Assembly (NCBI GenBank): GCA_052400625.1
Contig: JBQTGH010000015.1
Reading direction: 5' to 3' (one strand)
DNA length: 64,000 bases
DNA from: Thermophagus sp052400625
Lineage (GTDB): Bacteria > Bacteroidota > Bacteroidia > Bacteroidales > Marinilabiliaceae
Every line of letters begins with the position of its first letter. Positions within the stretch are counted from its first letter, which is position 1. A program made the position numbers and the translations under genes. Positions 46,415-55,137 of this stretch are shown piece after piece. The notes below the pieces were generated by a model. That model did not search any database. It was not told the DNA's origin and saw nothing but the letters and a program-made list of their open reading frames with translations.

Positions 46415-48283
46415 ATGTACGGTTTCAGACGAAAGCTTACGGTACTGATGGTAGCACTGGTCTCAATTGCTATGATACTGGCCGGTTTGCCCGGCATTTA
46501 CCTGGCCAGGAAACAGGCCAGGGCGGATGCCATTCGTCTTATGGAACTACAAATGCAGATTACAACTCAAAATATTGAAAACCAATTCATACATCTAAAA
46601 GAGGTTTCTCTTGCCCTGGAGGCCGCATTTCGAAGCTCCTTTAATCCCGAGCAGCACTTCGTCGATGACAAAAGCCTCGATCAGTTCGAAAGCGAATTCC
46701 TGCCCCATGTAAAAGAAATTCTTCACCTAATGCGCCCCATGAGTTTGTGGTTCGTTTTTGATGGGGAAAAGATAGATGGCGACCATACCATTAGCTTTTT
46801 CGACCGCAAACAAAATGGCGTATATACCCGAAGTACAGAATACAACATCGCCCAAAAAGATCTTTTTCACCCTTCCATGCACTGGTGGACCCAGGCCATT
46901 GATCAGGGAGAAACCTGGACTTCCCCCTATTACTGGCCCGACTGGGACATGAATGTCATTTCCTATTCCAAGGCTATTTTTGCCGACTCTCTATTTATTG
47001 GTTGTCTGGGATCCGATTTCAATTTCGACCGGTTAAGTGCCTATCTCGATACCATTCAACTCTTTAAAACCGGGCAAATTTTACTATTTGACAACCATCA
47101 TAATTTGGTATATCCACAAACAAATCAGACGCCATTCAAACCAATTTCCCAGACCTGGTTGGATTCCATTGGAAAAAACCGGAAAGATGTTATTCTGATC
47201 AATGAAGAAAATGGCATTCAATCCTCTGTGCTGGCTTTCGATTGTTTAAAAAACGGTTGGATGGTAGTCCTGGTCGTTTCACAAGATGAAATATTTGAGG
47301 ACGTTTTCATATTAATCAGGGCACTGTTCTTTGTATTAATCGGCGGATTTTTAGTCGCACTTTTCCTGGCCCTCTATTTCAGTAAATACATTACGATGCC
47401 GATTAACACGCTATTGAATAGTTTCAGAAAAGCCACCGATGGCGATCTTAGCATCAGAGCGGACATCTCCAGCAGTGATGAAATGCAGGAACTGGGCGAT
47501 CACTTTAATCTGATGATGAACTCGTTGGAAAGATCTTTCAATCAACTGGAAATTGCACAAAAAAAAATAACCATAGAAAAAGAACGGGCACAAGAATCAG
47601 ATCATCTTAAATCCTCCTTCCTGGAAAATTTAAGCCATGAAATACGAACGCCCCTCATGGCCATTGTTGGCTTTTCAGAACTTATGGCCGATTCGCAATC
47701 CACTTCGGCAGAAAGGCGGGAATTCTTTGATCATATCGCAAGCAATAGCAGTAAACTGGTTCGTTTCATTGAAGACACGCTTCTCTTTGCGCAACTGGAA
47801 AAAGGGCAAACCCCGGTAAAAAAAGAACTCTTTATGGCCCGTGAGATCTTACGAGAGCTTCAGGAAGAATATGACCTCAAAAGAGCGAAAGAAAAACCGG
47901 ATCTTTTTTTCCGGGTTTTAAGCGACGGGTGCGAAATACAACTGAATACCGACCCCAAGCTACTGAAGCGACTCATGGGCTATCTGCTTGACAATGCCTT
48001 CAAATACACCGATTCCGGTGGTGTGACATTAGTGTGCAGAAAAACGCCCTATCACTACGAGCTTAGTGTCTCCGACAGTGGCATTGGTATCCCTGATGAT
48101 CAGACGGATATGGTTTTTAAAAAATTCTGCAAAGTAGCCGAATCCAAAGAAAAAGTTTACGACGGCGCCGGGATTGGTCTCACCAATGCTCGGGAAATTG
48201 TCCTACTGCTCGGCGGAACCATTGAACTTTCCTCTACTTACGGAGAAGGAACCACCGTTACCGTTTCATTGCCATTACATTAA
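46415..48283 (+). CDS. membrane sensor histidine kinase (dCache-HAMP-HisKA)
   Basis: The start at 46415 (MYGFRRK) puts a transmembrane helix at about 9-29; an upstream in-frame TTG at 46331 would add a non-conserved leader. A periplasmic double-Cache-like sensor follows to about 290 (with WWTQAIDQGETWTSPYYWPD, the ligand-pocket type of segment), then a second helix, a HAMP linker, HisKA with the phospho-acceptor His in NLSHEIRTP, and an ATPase domain with the N box LLDNAFKYT. No response regulator gene is adjacent, so it is an orphan kinase. The ligand is unknown. Confidence 0.88.
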   Translation: MYGFRRKLTVLMVALVSIAMILAGLPGIYLARKQARADAIRLMELQMQITTQNIENQFIHLKEVSLALEAAFRSSFNPEQHFVDDKSLDQFESEFLPHVKEILHLMRPMSLWFVFDGEKIDGDHTISFFDRKQNGVYTRSTEYNIAQKDLFHPSMHWWTQAIDQGETWTSPYYWPDWDMNVISYSKAIFADSLFIGCLGSDFNFDRLSAYLDTIQLFKTGQILLFDNHHNLVYPQTNQTPFKPISQTWLDSIGKNRKDVILINEENGIQSSVLAFDCLKNGWMVVLVVSQDEIFEDVFILIRALFFVLIGGFLVALFLALYFSKYITMPINTLLNSFRKATDGDLSIRADISSSDEMQELGDHFNLMMNSLERSFNQLEIAQKKITIEKERAQESDHLKSSFLENLSHEIRTPLMAIVGFSELMADSQSTSAERREFFDHIASNSSKLVRFIEDTLLFAQLEKGQTPVKKELFMAREILRELQEEYDLKRAKEKPDLFFRVLSDGCEIQLNTDPKLLKRLMGYLLDNAFKYTDSGGVTLVCRKTPYHYELSVSDSGIGIPDDQTDMVFKKFCKVAESKEKVYDGAGIGLTNAREIVLLLGGTIELSSTYGEGTTVTVSLPLH

Positions 48284-48358
48284 AAACGATCTTAAAAAAA
48301 ACATCGCATCAATTCTCTCTTACTCGAATTTTTTCAATTTTTCCCGCAAAACCCTCCT

Positions 48359-48366
48359 ATCTTTGC
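48359..48366 (+). promoter_or_regulatory. -7 promoter box for the deacetylase gene
   Basis: TATCTTTG matches TAnnTTTG exactly, 26 bases before the ATG at 48392. The -33 region is T-rich without a clear box. Confidence 0.5.
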
Positions 48367-48391
48367 ATTGTATAATTACAAATTTCAAATT

Positions 48392-49288
48392 ATGTCATTT
48401 CTGAGTAAACTCAATGCCCTGGACCTGTATCTTTCGGGACTACCATGGTTGTTTCGCCATTTTCTTCAGAAAAAAAAGGTCACCATCCTGATGTTTCATC
48501 ATCCTTCTCCGGAATATTTTGACAAAGCCATCACAGCATTAAAAAAACGATACAATATCATTTCACTATCCCGGTTCATGGATACGACTCAGGCCAATAA
48601 ATGGTCATTACCCGCCTATCCGCTTATTGTTACCCTTGATGACGGATGGGCTTCCAACTATGCCTTGCTGCCCGTCCTCGAAAAACATCAAATACCGGTC
48701 ACCATCTTTCTGATGGCAGCGATGGCCAACACCAACCGTCATCCCTGGTTCTCTTTCGTCAACAATCAAAAACAAAAAAAAGAGCTGAAAACCGTTTCCA
48801 ATTCCTCCAGAATCAGTGCTCTTAACCGAATGGGATTTGTCGAAACCAAAGAATACGACACACGACTGATTCTCAACAAAGAAGAAATCGTGGACATGCA
48901 GCAATCCGGGCTGGTGGAATTCGGATCTCACACCCTCTTTCATCCCATTTTACCCCACTGTAATGACAACACCGCCCTGGAAGAGATCCAACTTTCGAAA
49001 AAGAAAACGGAAGAACTCACCGGCAAGCCTTGTCGCTTCTTCTCCTTCCCCAACGGCGATTACAGTGAACGCGACATCCGCCTGTGCAAAAAAGCCGGTT
49101 ACGAAGCCGCCGTAACCCTCGATGTGGGCTACAACAGCAGAAACGACGACCCCTTCCGTTTAAAACGCATCTCCGTTCCGGATAACGCCACCATTTCGGA
49201 ACTGCTGGTCAAAGCCTCCGGATTCTGGGCCTTCTTTAAAGTATTAGTGCACAAACAAAAACAGTCACGAAGACACAGTGGACTATAG
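48392..49288 (+). CDS. polysaccharide deacetylase (NodB-like, CE4)
   Basis: The start at 48392 (MSFLSKLNALD) is favoured over a TTG at 48368. The 298-residue protein has the CE4 metal motifs VTLDDGWASNY (Asp-Asp) and FGSHTLFHPIL (His-x4-His), and the later SFPNGDYSERD segment. It would remove N-acetyl groups from a cell-surface or exported polysaccharide. There is no clear signal peptide; the hydrophobic patch near the start may anchor it to the membrane. It is convergent with the GH97 gene across a terminator. Confidence 0.85.
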   Translation: MSFLSKLNALDLYLSGLPWLFRHFLQKKKVTILMFHHPSPEYFDKAITALKKRYNIISLSRFMDTTQANKWSLPAYPLIVTLDDGWASNYALLPVLEKHQIPVTIFLMAAMANTNRHPWFSFVNNQKQKKELKTVSNSSRISALNRMGFVETKEYDTRLILNKEEIVDMQQSGLVEFGSHTLFHPILPHCNDNTALEEIQLSKKKTEELTGKPCRFFSFPNGDYSERDIRLCKKAGYEAAVTLDVGYNSRNDDPFRLKRISVPDNATISELLVKASGFWAFFKVLVHKQKQSRRHSGL

Positions 49289-49294
49289 TGGTTA

Positions 49295-49328
49295 GATTTT
49301 TAGATGTTAGATCTATAGATTTAAGATA
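49295..49328. repeat. dispersed TTAGATGTTAGAT-type segment
   Basis: TTTTTAGATGTTAGATC and ATAGATTTAAG here resemble the reverse complement of the module CTTAAATCTTACATCTAAGA that recurs in the tandem array at 60818-61640. It is a single degenerate copy in the spacer after the deacetylase gene. Confidence 0.45.
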
Positions 49329-49354
49329 AGGATATACAGAAAAGTTTAGAATTA

Positions 49355-49403
49355 AAAAAAGTGGGGTATCAGCATATTTATGCGTACCCCACTTTCGGTT
49401 TTT
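49355..49403. terminator. bidirectional intrinsic terminator deacetylase / GH97
   Basis: The stem AAGTGGGGTA / TACCCCACTT (49359-49394) has an A run on the left and a T-rich tail (CGGTTTTT) on the right. It can end both convergent genes. Confidence 0.85.
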
Positions 49404-49442
49404 CTAACGGCCCGGTTGCCTCATAGTGTTATTTCCTATAGT

Positions 49443-51542
49443 TTACTTCTCAATAATAGAGATGGCATATCCTCCACCGGGTGCACATTTTATGGTTAGT
49501 TTGGTTTTACTGGTCACCGTCCGTTTTTTAATCTCATAAGCCTGCGGGTTGGTTTTGTAGTGGGCATCTTTGGCGTCGGAGTAGATGGTGGCCTCATATT
49601 TTTTGCCGGGTTCAAGGAAATCCAGTTGGATTTTGGAAACGCGGGCTGTTTCGTCGTTGGTACGTCCCACGAACCAGTTTCCTGTACCTTTTTCTTTACG
49701 GGCATAGGTGATAAAGTCGCCCGGTTCGGCTTCCAGCACTTTGGTATCATCCCATTCCACCGGAACATCTTTGATAAACTGGAAAGCATCCATAAAGCGA
49801 TTGTAATTTTCCGGAAGGTCGGCAGCCATCTGCAGCGGACTGTACATGGTGACATACAGTGCCAGCTGACGAGCAAGGGTGGTATTGGCATGCGAGTCAT
49901 TGTCGGGATTGAGTTTGCTGATATCCTGCTCGAAGATCCCCGGCGTATAATCCATCGGTCCGCCAATCAAACGCGTAAACGGCAAAATCGTGGTATGGTC
50001 GGGATGGCTTCCGCCAAAGGCTTCAAACTCGGTGCCGCGGGCCGACTCATTGCCGATAAGGTTCGGATAGGTGCGGCAAAGACCGGTGGGCCGAACCGCT
50101 TCATGGGCATTGACCATGATTTTATACTCTGCAGCTTTTTTTACGGCATACAAATAGTGATCGACCATCCATTGTCCGTAATGGTGTTCACCACGAGGAA
50201 TAATATTGCCCACATAACCACTCTTCACGGCATTGTAGTTGTTGTCAACCATAAACTGATAGGCTTTGTCGAGATGCCGCTCATAATTACGAACAGAGCT
50301 GGAAGTCTCGTGATGCATCATCAGTCGCACCCCTTTGCTTTTGGCATAATCGCGCAGCTCTTCCAGATGGAAGTCGGGATAAGGGGTAAGAAAATCAAAC
50401 ACATATTCTTTGGATTTTCCGTACCAGTCTTCCCAGCCAATATTCCAACCTTCAACCAGCACCTGGTCAAAGCCGTGTTCGGCAGCAAAGTCGATGGTTT
50501 TTTTCACATTTGGCGTGTTGGCGCCATGCCGCCCGTTGGGCGTCACCCTGGAATAGTCGGTCTCACCCAGTTTCACCGAAGGCAGGTCGCAATAGGCCCA
50601 GGAACTTTTACCGGTGATCATTTCCCACCAAACACCCACATATTTTACCGGTTCGATCCATGAAACATCCTCATAGGCACAGGGGTCATTCAGATTCAGC
50701 GTAATATTGGAAAGCAAAATGTCGCCGGCATTCTTACTGGCAATAACGGTGCGCCAGGGGGTATGGGTGGGGGCCTGCATATAAGCCATATTTCCCAGAA
50801 CATCGGGCGTCAGATGGGCCTCAAAAATCATGTTTTTATCATCCAGTTCCAGATGCATACAGGAATAGTTCACCAGCGCCGCCTCATGCAGGTTGATGTA
50901 TAGGCCGTCGTCGGTTTTCATCATCAAAGCGGTTTGAACCCCGGTATCCGAGAACGGCGTTTGAGAGGCATTGGGAGAAATGGCACTCTTCATCAGCTTT
51001 CGGATTTCCGACAGTCTGGAGGTTGTATAATCATATTCCTGTGTGTCATAATCGCCGGGTATCCAATAGGCTGTATGATCACCGGTCATGGCAAACTGGG
51101 TCTTCTCATCGGTCACCACAAAATAGGTCAGATTGTCCTGTTGCGGAAACTCATAACGAAAGCCCAGCCCATCGTTGAAAAGACGAAAACGAATGACCAT
51201 CATACGTTCAGGATCATTCTGCTTCAACGTTACCGCCATTTCATTGTAATGGTTTCGGATTTCCTTAAACTCACCCCATACGGGTTGCCAGGTCTCATCG
51301 AAGGAACTCTCATCCACCCGGATGAGTTGAAAGTCGCCGGTCAACGGTTTCATATCTTTGATTTCCAACCCCAGCCGGCTTTCTCCAATAACCTGTTGAC
51401 CCTCGAGAGTCAGTTGATAGACCGGAATTCCTCCTTTTACTTCAAACTGAAGATGGAAACGCCCATCAGGAGATTGCAATTCAGCAGAATGCGCCCAAAC
51501 GGTCATGACCAGCATCATTAATATACCTGTCAATTGCTTCAT
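49443..51542 (-). CDS. susB: glycoside hydrolase family 97 alpha-glucosidase
   Basis: This exported enzyme cleaves alpha-glucosides and resembles SusB of Bacteroides thetaiotaomicron. The 699-residue protein has a signal peptide ending near AHSA, an N-terminal beta-sandwich, a (beta/alpha)8 barrel and a C-terminal beta domain. Family segments include GWNIGWEDWYG, MMHHETSSSVRNYE, VNAHEAVRPTGLCRTYPN and NESARGTEFEAFGG. The glutamates in HHE, AHEA and GTEFE fit the inverting glucosidase group. No susC/D partners are nearby, so it is outside a classic starch locus. The specific symbol is tentative. Confidence 0.88.
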   Translation of the reverse strand: MKQLTGILMMLVMTVWAHSAELQSPDGRFHLQFEVKGGIPVYQLTLEGQQVIGESRLGLEIKDMKPLTGDFQLIRVDESSFDETWQPVWGEFKEIRNHYNEMAVTLKQNDPERMMVIRFRLFNDGLGFRYEFPQQDNLTYFVVTDEKTQFAMTGDHTAYWIPGDYDTQEYDYTTSRLSEIRKLMKSAISPNASQTPFSDTGVQTALMMKTDDGLYINLHEAALVNYSCMHLELDDKNMIFEAHLTPDVLGNMAYMQAPTHTPWRTVIASKNAGDILLSNITLNLNDPCAYEDVSWIEPVKYVGVWWEMITGKSSWAYCDLPSVKLGETDYSRVTPNGRHGANTPNVKKTIDFAAEHGFDQVLVEGWNIGWEDWYGKSKEYVFDFLTPYPDFHLEELRDYAKSKGVRLMMHHETSSSVRNYERHLDKAYQFMVDNNYNAVKSGYVGNIIPRGEHHYGQWMVDHYLYAVKKAAEYKIMVNAHEAVRPTGLCRTYPNLIGNESARGTEFEAFGGSHPDHTTILPFTRLIGGPMDYTPGIFEQDISKLNPDNDSHANTTLARQLALYVTMYSPLQMAADLPENYNRFMDAFQFIKDVPVEWDDTKVLEAEPGDFITYARKEKGTGNWFVGRTNDETARVSKIQLDFLEPGKKYEATIYSDAKDAHYKTNPQAYEIKKRTVTSKTKLTIKCAPGGGYAISIIEK

Positions 51543-51590
51543 AACAATTCTGTTTTTGGATTATTCATAAAACTTTAATTATCAATAATC

Positions 51591-51598
51591 CAAAGATA
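51591..51598 (-). promoter_or_regulatory. -7 promoter box for the GH97 gene
   Basis: On the minus strand TATCTTTG (51598 to 51591) matches the Bacteroidota -7 consensus 48 bases before the start codon. The -33 box is not clear. Confidence 0.4.
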
Positions 51599-51803
51599 CC
51601 TAAAAGGAGATTATTTTCGGACTGATATCTATAAGATCCGGGGACAGGCCGTGCCCAAGGCCATCCAACATTTCACTATATTTCAACCTCTTAACATTTA
51701 TTCACGCCCTCAGTCGAGACATCAAGAAAAGAGGAAAAAAGAGATTTTGCCCTTTCTGCAAAGGTTTGCGAAAAAGGTATGGCAACGCAGGAACACCCCT
51801 CCA

Positions 51804-52460
51804 TCATCGTTTTCCGTCCCATTCGTCATAAAATTCATCGAGAAATTGCTCCATAAACCGGTGTCGCTGTTCGGCCAGGGCTCTGCCGGTTTTGGTATGC
51901 ATCCGGTCTTTGAGTAACAGCAGTTTTTCATAGAAGTGGTTGATGGTTGGTGATGTACTTGCCTTGTATGCTTCCTTGGTCATATTCAGGTTAGGTTTGA
52001 TTTCCGGGTTATACAATTCTCGATTTTTATACCCACCGTAATTAAACGTTCTGGCAATGCCAATGGCGCCAATGGCATCCAGTCGGTCGGCATCCCGGAC
52101 AATATCCAGCTCCTTCGAACCAAAAGAGGACGCTTCGTTACCTCCTTTAAAGGATACGTTCCGGACAATCATCTCCACATGCTTCACCGTTTCATCGGGC
52201 ACATCCCATTGACGGAGAAAGGCTACCGCCTTGCGAGGCCCCACTTCTTCATCGCCATCATGAAATTTGGAATCGGCAATGTCGTGCAGTAAGGCGGCCA
52301 GTTCCACCACCAGACGATCGGCCGGTTCTTCCTCTGCTATCCGGCAGGCCATCTTCCATACCCGTAGTGCGTGCCACCAGTCGTGGCCACCCTCGGCGCC
52401 TTTAAGCGTATTTTTTACATACTCTTTGGTTTTTGCAATTATGTCGTCCTGAACGGTCAT
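51804..52460 (-). CDS. HD domain phosphohydrolase
   Basis: The 218-residue protein is a metal-dependent HD hydrolase of the YedJ/YpgQ type. The motif order is HDWWHALRVWKMA (first His near 30), LLHDIADSKF (HD at 59-60) and VRDADRLDAIGAIG (distal Asp). Homologues hydrolyse nucleotides or nucleotide-like phosphates; the substrate here is unknown. It is a lone gene, divergent from the DUF438 gene. Confidence 0.88.
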   Translation of the reverse strand: MTVQDDIIAKTKEYVKNTLKGAEGGHDWWHALRVWKMACRIAEEEPADRLVVELAALLHDIADSKFHDGDEEVGPRKAVAFLRQWDVPDETVKHVEMIVRNVSFKGGNEASSFGSKELDIVRDADRLDAIGAIGIARTFNYGGYKNRELYNPEIKPNLNMTKEAYKASTSPTINHFYEKLLLLKDRMHTKTGRALAEQRHRFMEQFLDEFYDEWDGKR

Positions 52461-52590
52461 GGTACTTCTTTGTAATTAACAATCAACTTAAATGATTTCA
52501 ATATCTCCGCGGCTATTGTCATTAGTAAACCGAATTTACTTACATATTATTTATTTCCCCCAAATATCTATCCGAAAATACTAAAAAAGC

Positions 52591-52622
52591 TATATTTGTA
52601 AAAAAGGATATATGCATCCTTT
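52591..52622 (+). promoter_or_regulatory. promoter -7 box and overlapping palindromic operator of the DUF438 gene
   Basis: TATATTTG (52591-52598) fits the -7 consensus. A palindrome AAAAGGAT (52602-52609), N6, ATCCTTT (52616-52622) covers the expected transcription start, a classic repressor position. Sites with the same half-sequences and the same six-base spacing occur at 57610 and 60707 in the same NO island. Confidence 0.55.
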
Positions 52623-52705
52623 GTGTTAAAAACAATACCCTTAAACCATTTTTAGAACCGGAGAAGCCATTAGGTATCAAACAATAACATTAAAAACAAC
52701 TTGCC

Positions 52706-53941
52706 ATGAGCGAATTACTAAACAATTCCTTTTATCGAAAAGAAAAACTAAAAGCTCTCATCCTCAGACTTCATCAGGGCGATAATCCACATCAGGTACG
52801 CGCCGACCTGATCCAAACATTAAAAAGCATTCCTTACGGTGAAGTGGTAGAAGTAGAACAGGAACTCATTGAAGAGGGATTACCGGTGGAAGAGGTGCTA
52901 CAACTCTGTGACGTCCATTCCGAAGTTCTGGAAGGCCATGTGGACCTATCGGCAGCCAAAGAGATTCCGCCGGGACATCCCGTGGACACTTTCATCAAAG
53001 AGAATCGCGAGCTCACAAAAACATGCAATCAGGCCAGAGAGGTCTTCGACCAAATCAGGCGAGAGGGTCAAACCAACTTTCAGAAAAACCTGCTTTCTCT
53101 GAAACAGATTTTTAATAATCTCATGGATGTGGATAAGCATTATCAACGTAAAGAGTACCTTATCTTTCCCTTTCTGGAACAAAAAGGAATAACCGGCCCG
53201 CCCAAAGTGATGTGGGGAAAACACGATGAAGCCCGTGAACAGCTGAAAGGGGCCATTGAAATACTGAATACCGAAGGTTTAACACCCGAAGATTTGCTGA
53301 CATCGTATGACATGCTTATTGCTGCTGCCCTTTCCAGCATCACCGATATGGTCACCAAAGAGGAAGAAATACTCCTCCCCATGGCCCTGGACCAACTCAC
53401 CGATGCCGAATGGTGGCAGGTCTATCAACAAACACTGGAGATTGGCTATTGCCTTGTTGATCCGCAAACCGAATGGAAACCGGAGACATCCCTTGCCACC
53501 GCCGAAGAGGATGCCATCACCAATATCAACGGCCGAATACAGATGCCCTCCGGCAGCTTATCGTTACAGGAATTAATTCAGATTTTCAACACCCTGCCTG
53601 TGGATATCACCTTTGTGGACAAGGACGATAAAGTAAAATATTTCTCTCAGAGTCCGCACCGTATCTTTACCAGAAGCAGAGCCATCATCAACCGCGATGT
53701 GCGCTATTGCCATCCCCCGGCCAGCGTTCATATTGTGGACAAAATCCTCGATGACTTCCGAAGCGGCCGACAAAGCCATGCCCCCTTCTGGATTCAAATG
53801 CGGGGAAGATTTATTTATATCCAATATTTTGCTTTACGCGATGACAACGGCCAATATCTTGGGACGCTGGAAGTATCGCAAGACTTAACCGAATTGCGAA
53901 AACTGGAAGGCGAACAGAGAATTCTCAACTACCAGTCATAG
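52706..53941 (+). CDS. DUF438-hemerythrin-PAS protein
   Basis: The 411-residue cytoplasmic protein has DUF438 (about 15-85), a hemerythrin HHE di-iron domain (about 90-235, His/Glu residues in RKEYLIFPFLE, WGKHDEAREQL and TKEEEILLPMA) and a C-terminal PAS domain (about 285-405). Such proteins are thought to bind oxygen or nitric oxide. Its place beside a DUF1858-DUF2249 gene and near NO reductase and RIC suggests NO sensing or scavenging. A promoter with a palindromic operator lies upstream. Function beyond the domains is inferred. Confidence 0.88.
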   Translation: MSELLNNSFYRKEKLKALILRLHQGDNPHQVRADLIQTLKSIPYGEVVEVEQELIEEGLPVEEVLQLCDVHSEVLEGHVDLSAAKEIPPGHPVDTFIKENRELTKTCNQAREVFDQIRREGQTNFQKNLLSLKQIFNNLMDVDKHYQRKEYLIFPFLEQKGITGPPKVMWGKHDEAREQLKGAIEILNTEGLTPEDLLTSYDMLIAAALSSITDMVTKEEEILLPMALDQLTDAEWWQVYQQTLEIGYCLVDPQTEWKPETSLATAEEDAITNINGRIQMPSGSLSLQELIQIFNTLPVDITFVDKDDKVKYFSQSPHRIFTRSRAIINRDVRYCHPPASVHIVDKILDDFRSGRQSHAPFWIQMRGRFIYIQYFALRDDNGQYLGTLEVSQDLTELRKLEGEQRILNYQS

Positions 53942-53968
53942 CCTTTAGAAGGCAGGAGGTTGGGCACA

Positions 53969-54078
53969 TTAGGTCAATAGGCCTATAGGTCATTAGGCAA
54001 ATAGGTCAATAGGTCATTAGGTCATTAGGCAAATAGGCCTATAGGTCAATAGGTCATTAGGCAAATAGGTTAATAGGT
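53969..54078. repeat. short tandem repeat, AGGTCAATAGG type
   Basis: Roughly a dozen degenerate 8-10-base units (TAGGTCAA, TAGGTCAT, TAGGCAAA, TAGGCCTA) follow each other in the spacer between the DUF438 and DUF1858 genes. The block from CCTATAGG through GGCAAATAGG recurs as a higher-order unit. Confidence 0.85.
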
Positions 54079-54168
54079 GGTTAAGGTTGAGAGGAACCGG
54101 ATAAACTAAAAACTCATTGCGGGGTCCACCCGGGCAATGACTAAAATAAATTTTACAGGGATTATATT

Positions 54169-54693
54169 ATGGAACAGAAACTTATCATTACCCCCAAAAC
54201 GAAAATATTACAGATCTTAGAGACCTATCCCCAATTGGAAGAGATTCTAATTGGCGTAACACCGGCATTTAAAAGGTTGAAAAATCCTCTTTTGCGAAAG
54301 ACCATAGCCAGGGTCACCACCCTTCAGCAGGCCGCCGCCATAGGCAATGTGAAGGTTCAGGACCTGGTAAACCGTCTGCGGCATGAGGTGGGACAGGATA
54401 CCCTTTCAGAGGTCGAAGCCGGCGAGGTGAATATTCATTACAATTGTCCGGAATGGTACGAGCCGTCAAAAATTAACCGACGCTTCGATATTCGTTCCAT
54501 GCTCGACGGCGGGGAAATGCCGGTACATCAGGTTATGGCCGACCTGAAAGATCTTCCCCGGGGCGAAATTTATGAGCTCACAGCCCCGTTATTGACCGTC
54601 CCCCTTATTGAAAAGGCTTCGGGTCTGGGAATTGACCATTGGGTTGAGAAAAAAAGTGAAGATCTGTTTCTTATCCGATTCATGAAACAGTAA
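54169..54693 (+). CDS. DUF1858 and DUF2249 domain protein
   Basis: The 174-residue protein has DUF1858 at 1-70 (ITPKTKILQILETYPQLEE, then KNPLLRKTIARVTTLQQAA) and a DUF2249 / TusA-like domain at about 105-174 (RFDIRSMLDGGEMPVHQVM). DUF1858 is the domain that starts RIC/ScdA proteins, and DUF2249 is common beside hemerythrins and NO-related enzymes. It follows the DUF438-hemerythrin gene in the same direction, separated by a tandem repeat. A role in NO or redox handling is inferred from domains and neighbours. Confidence 0.85.
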   Translation: MEQKLIITPKTKILQILETYPQLEEILIGVTPAFKRLKNPLLRKTIARVTTLQQAAAIGNVKVQDLVNRLRHEVGQDTLSEVEAGEVNIHYNCPEWYEPSKINRRFDIRSMLDGGEMPVHQVMADLKDLPRGEIYELTAPLLTVPLIEKASGLGIDHWVEKKSEDLFLIRFMKQ

Positions 54694-54703
54694 GCCGTTC
54701 CGT

Positions 54704-54736
54704 CAAAGAGGGTGTCAAAAAATGTCTCCCTCTTTG
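54704..54736 (+). terminator. hairpin after the DUF1858-DUF2249 gene
   Basis: CAAAGAGGG and CCCTCTTTG form a nine-base perfect stem just after the stop codon. No T run follows, so termination is likely but not certain. Confidence 0.5.
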
Positions 54737-54821
54737 TGGTGCGATCAATGAAAAAATCGGGCAGTAAACGACCTCATCAGGCATCCAGAAATTTTCGTTA
54801 CGTTTTCCGGGAAATTCAGAA

Positions 54822-54997
54822 GGGGCTTTCAAAGTTTCCGAAAGCGGCTTTTGAGGGTTTCGAAAGCCGCTTTCATGGTTTTCGGGAGCCGCTTTCAAGG
54901 TTCTTGGAAGCGGCTTTCAAGGTTCTTGGGAGCAGCTTTCAAGGTTCTTGGGAGCGGCTTTCAAGGTTTCCGGAAGCGGCTTTCAAGGTTCCCGATT
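54822..54997. repeat. 22-bp tandem repeat, eight copies
   Basis: Eight adjacent 22-base units read GCGGCTTTCAAGGTTCTTGG plus two bases, with the middle five best conserved. The array is exactly 176 bases. A diverged ninth unit (AAGGCTTTCAAAGG) follows near 55019. It lies between the DUF1858 gene and the convergent NO reductase gene; the rest of that 444-bp spacer is two hairpins. Confidence 0.92.
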
Positions 54998-55065
54998 AGG
55001 GCTGCCGGGGATTGCGGCAAAGGCTTTCAAAGGTCTTCTTTCAGGCTTGTGGGAACGACAAAAAA

Positions 55066-55097
55066 GAAAAAAGAGGCTGCCTTGTTGGGCAGCCTCT
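55066..55097 (-). terminator. intrinsic terminator of the NO reductase gene
   Basis: The stem GAGGCTGCC (55073-55081) / GGCAGCCTC (55088-55096) is followed on the minus strand by a T-rich run, directly after the NO reductase stop. Confidence 0.85.
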
Positions 55098-55137
55098 CCT
55101 TGGCTTTGGTATTTCAGATGTTTGGTTTAGACAACCC

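Noticed and set aside
49560..50663. Long plus-strand frame (367 codons) inside the GH97 gene
   Set aside because: It is antisense to a gene with full family motifs; the peptide has no recognisable domain and the GC-rich codon bias of GH97 explains the lack of stops.
51651..51917. 88-codon plus frame between GH97 and the HD gene
   Set aside because: It overlaps the end of the HD-hydrolase gene in antisense and lacks coding features.
54822..54997. CRISPR array
   Set aside because: Units are directly adjacent with no spacers, and no cas genes are near.
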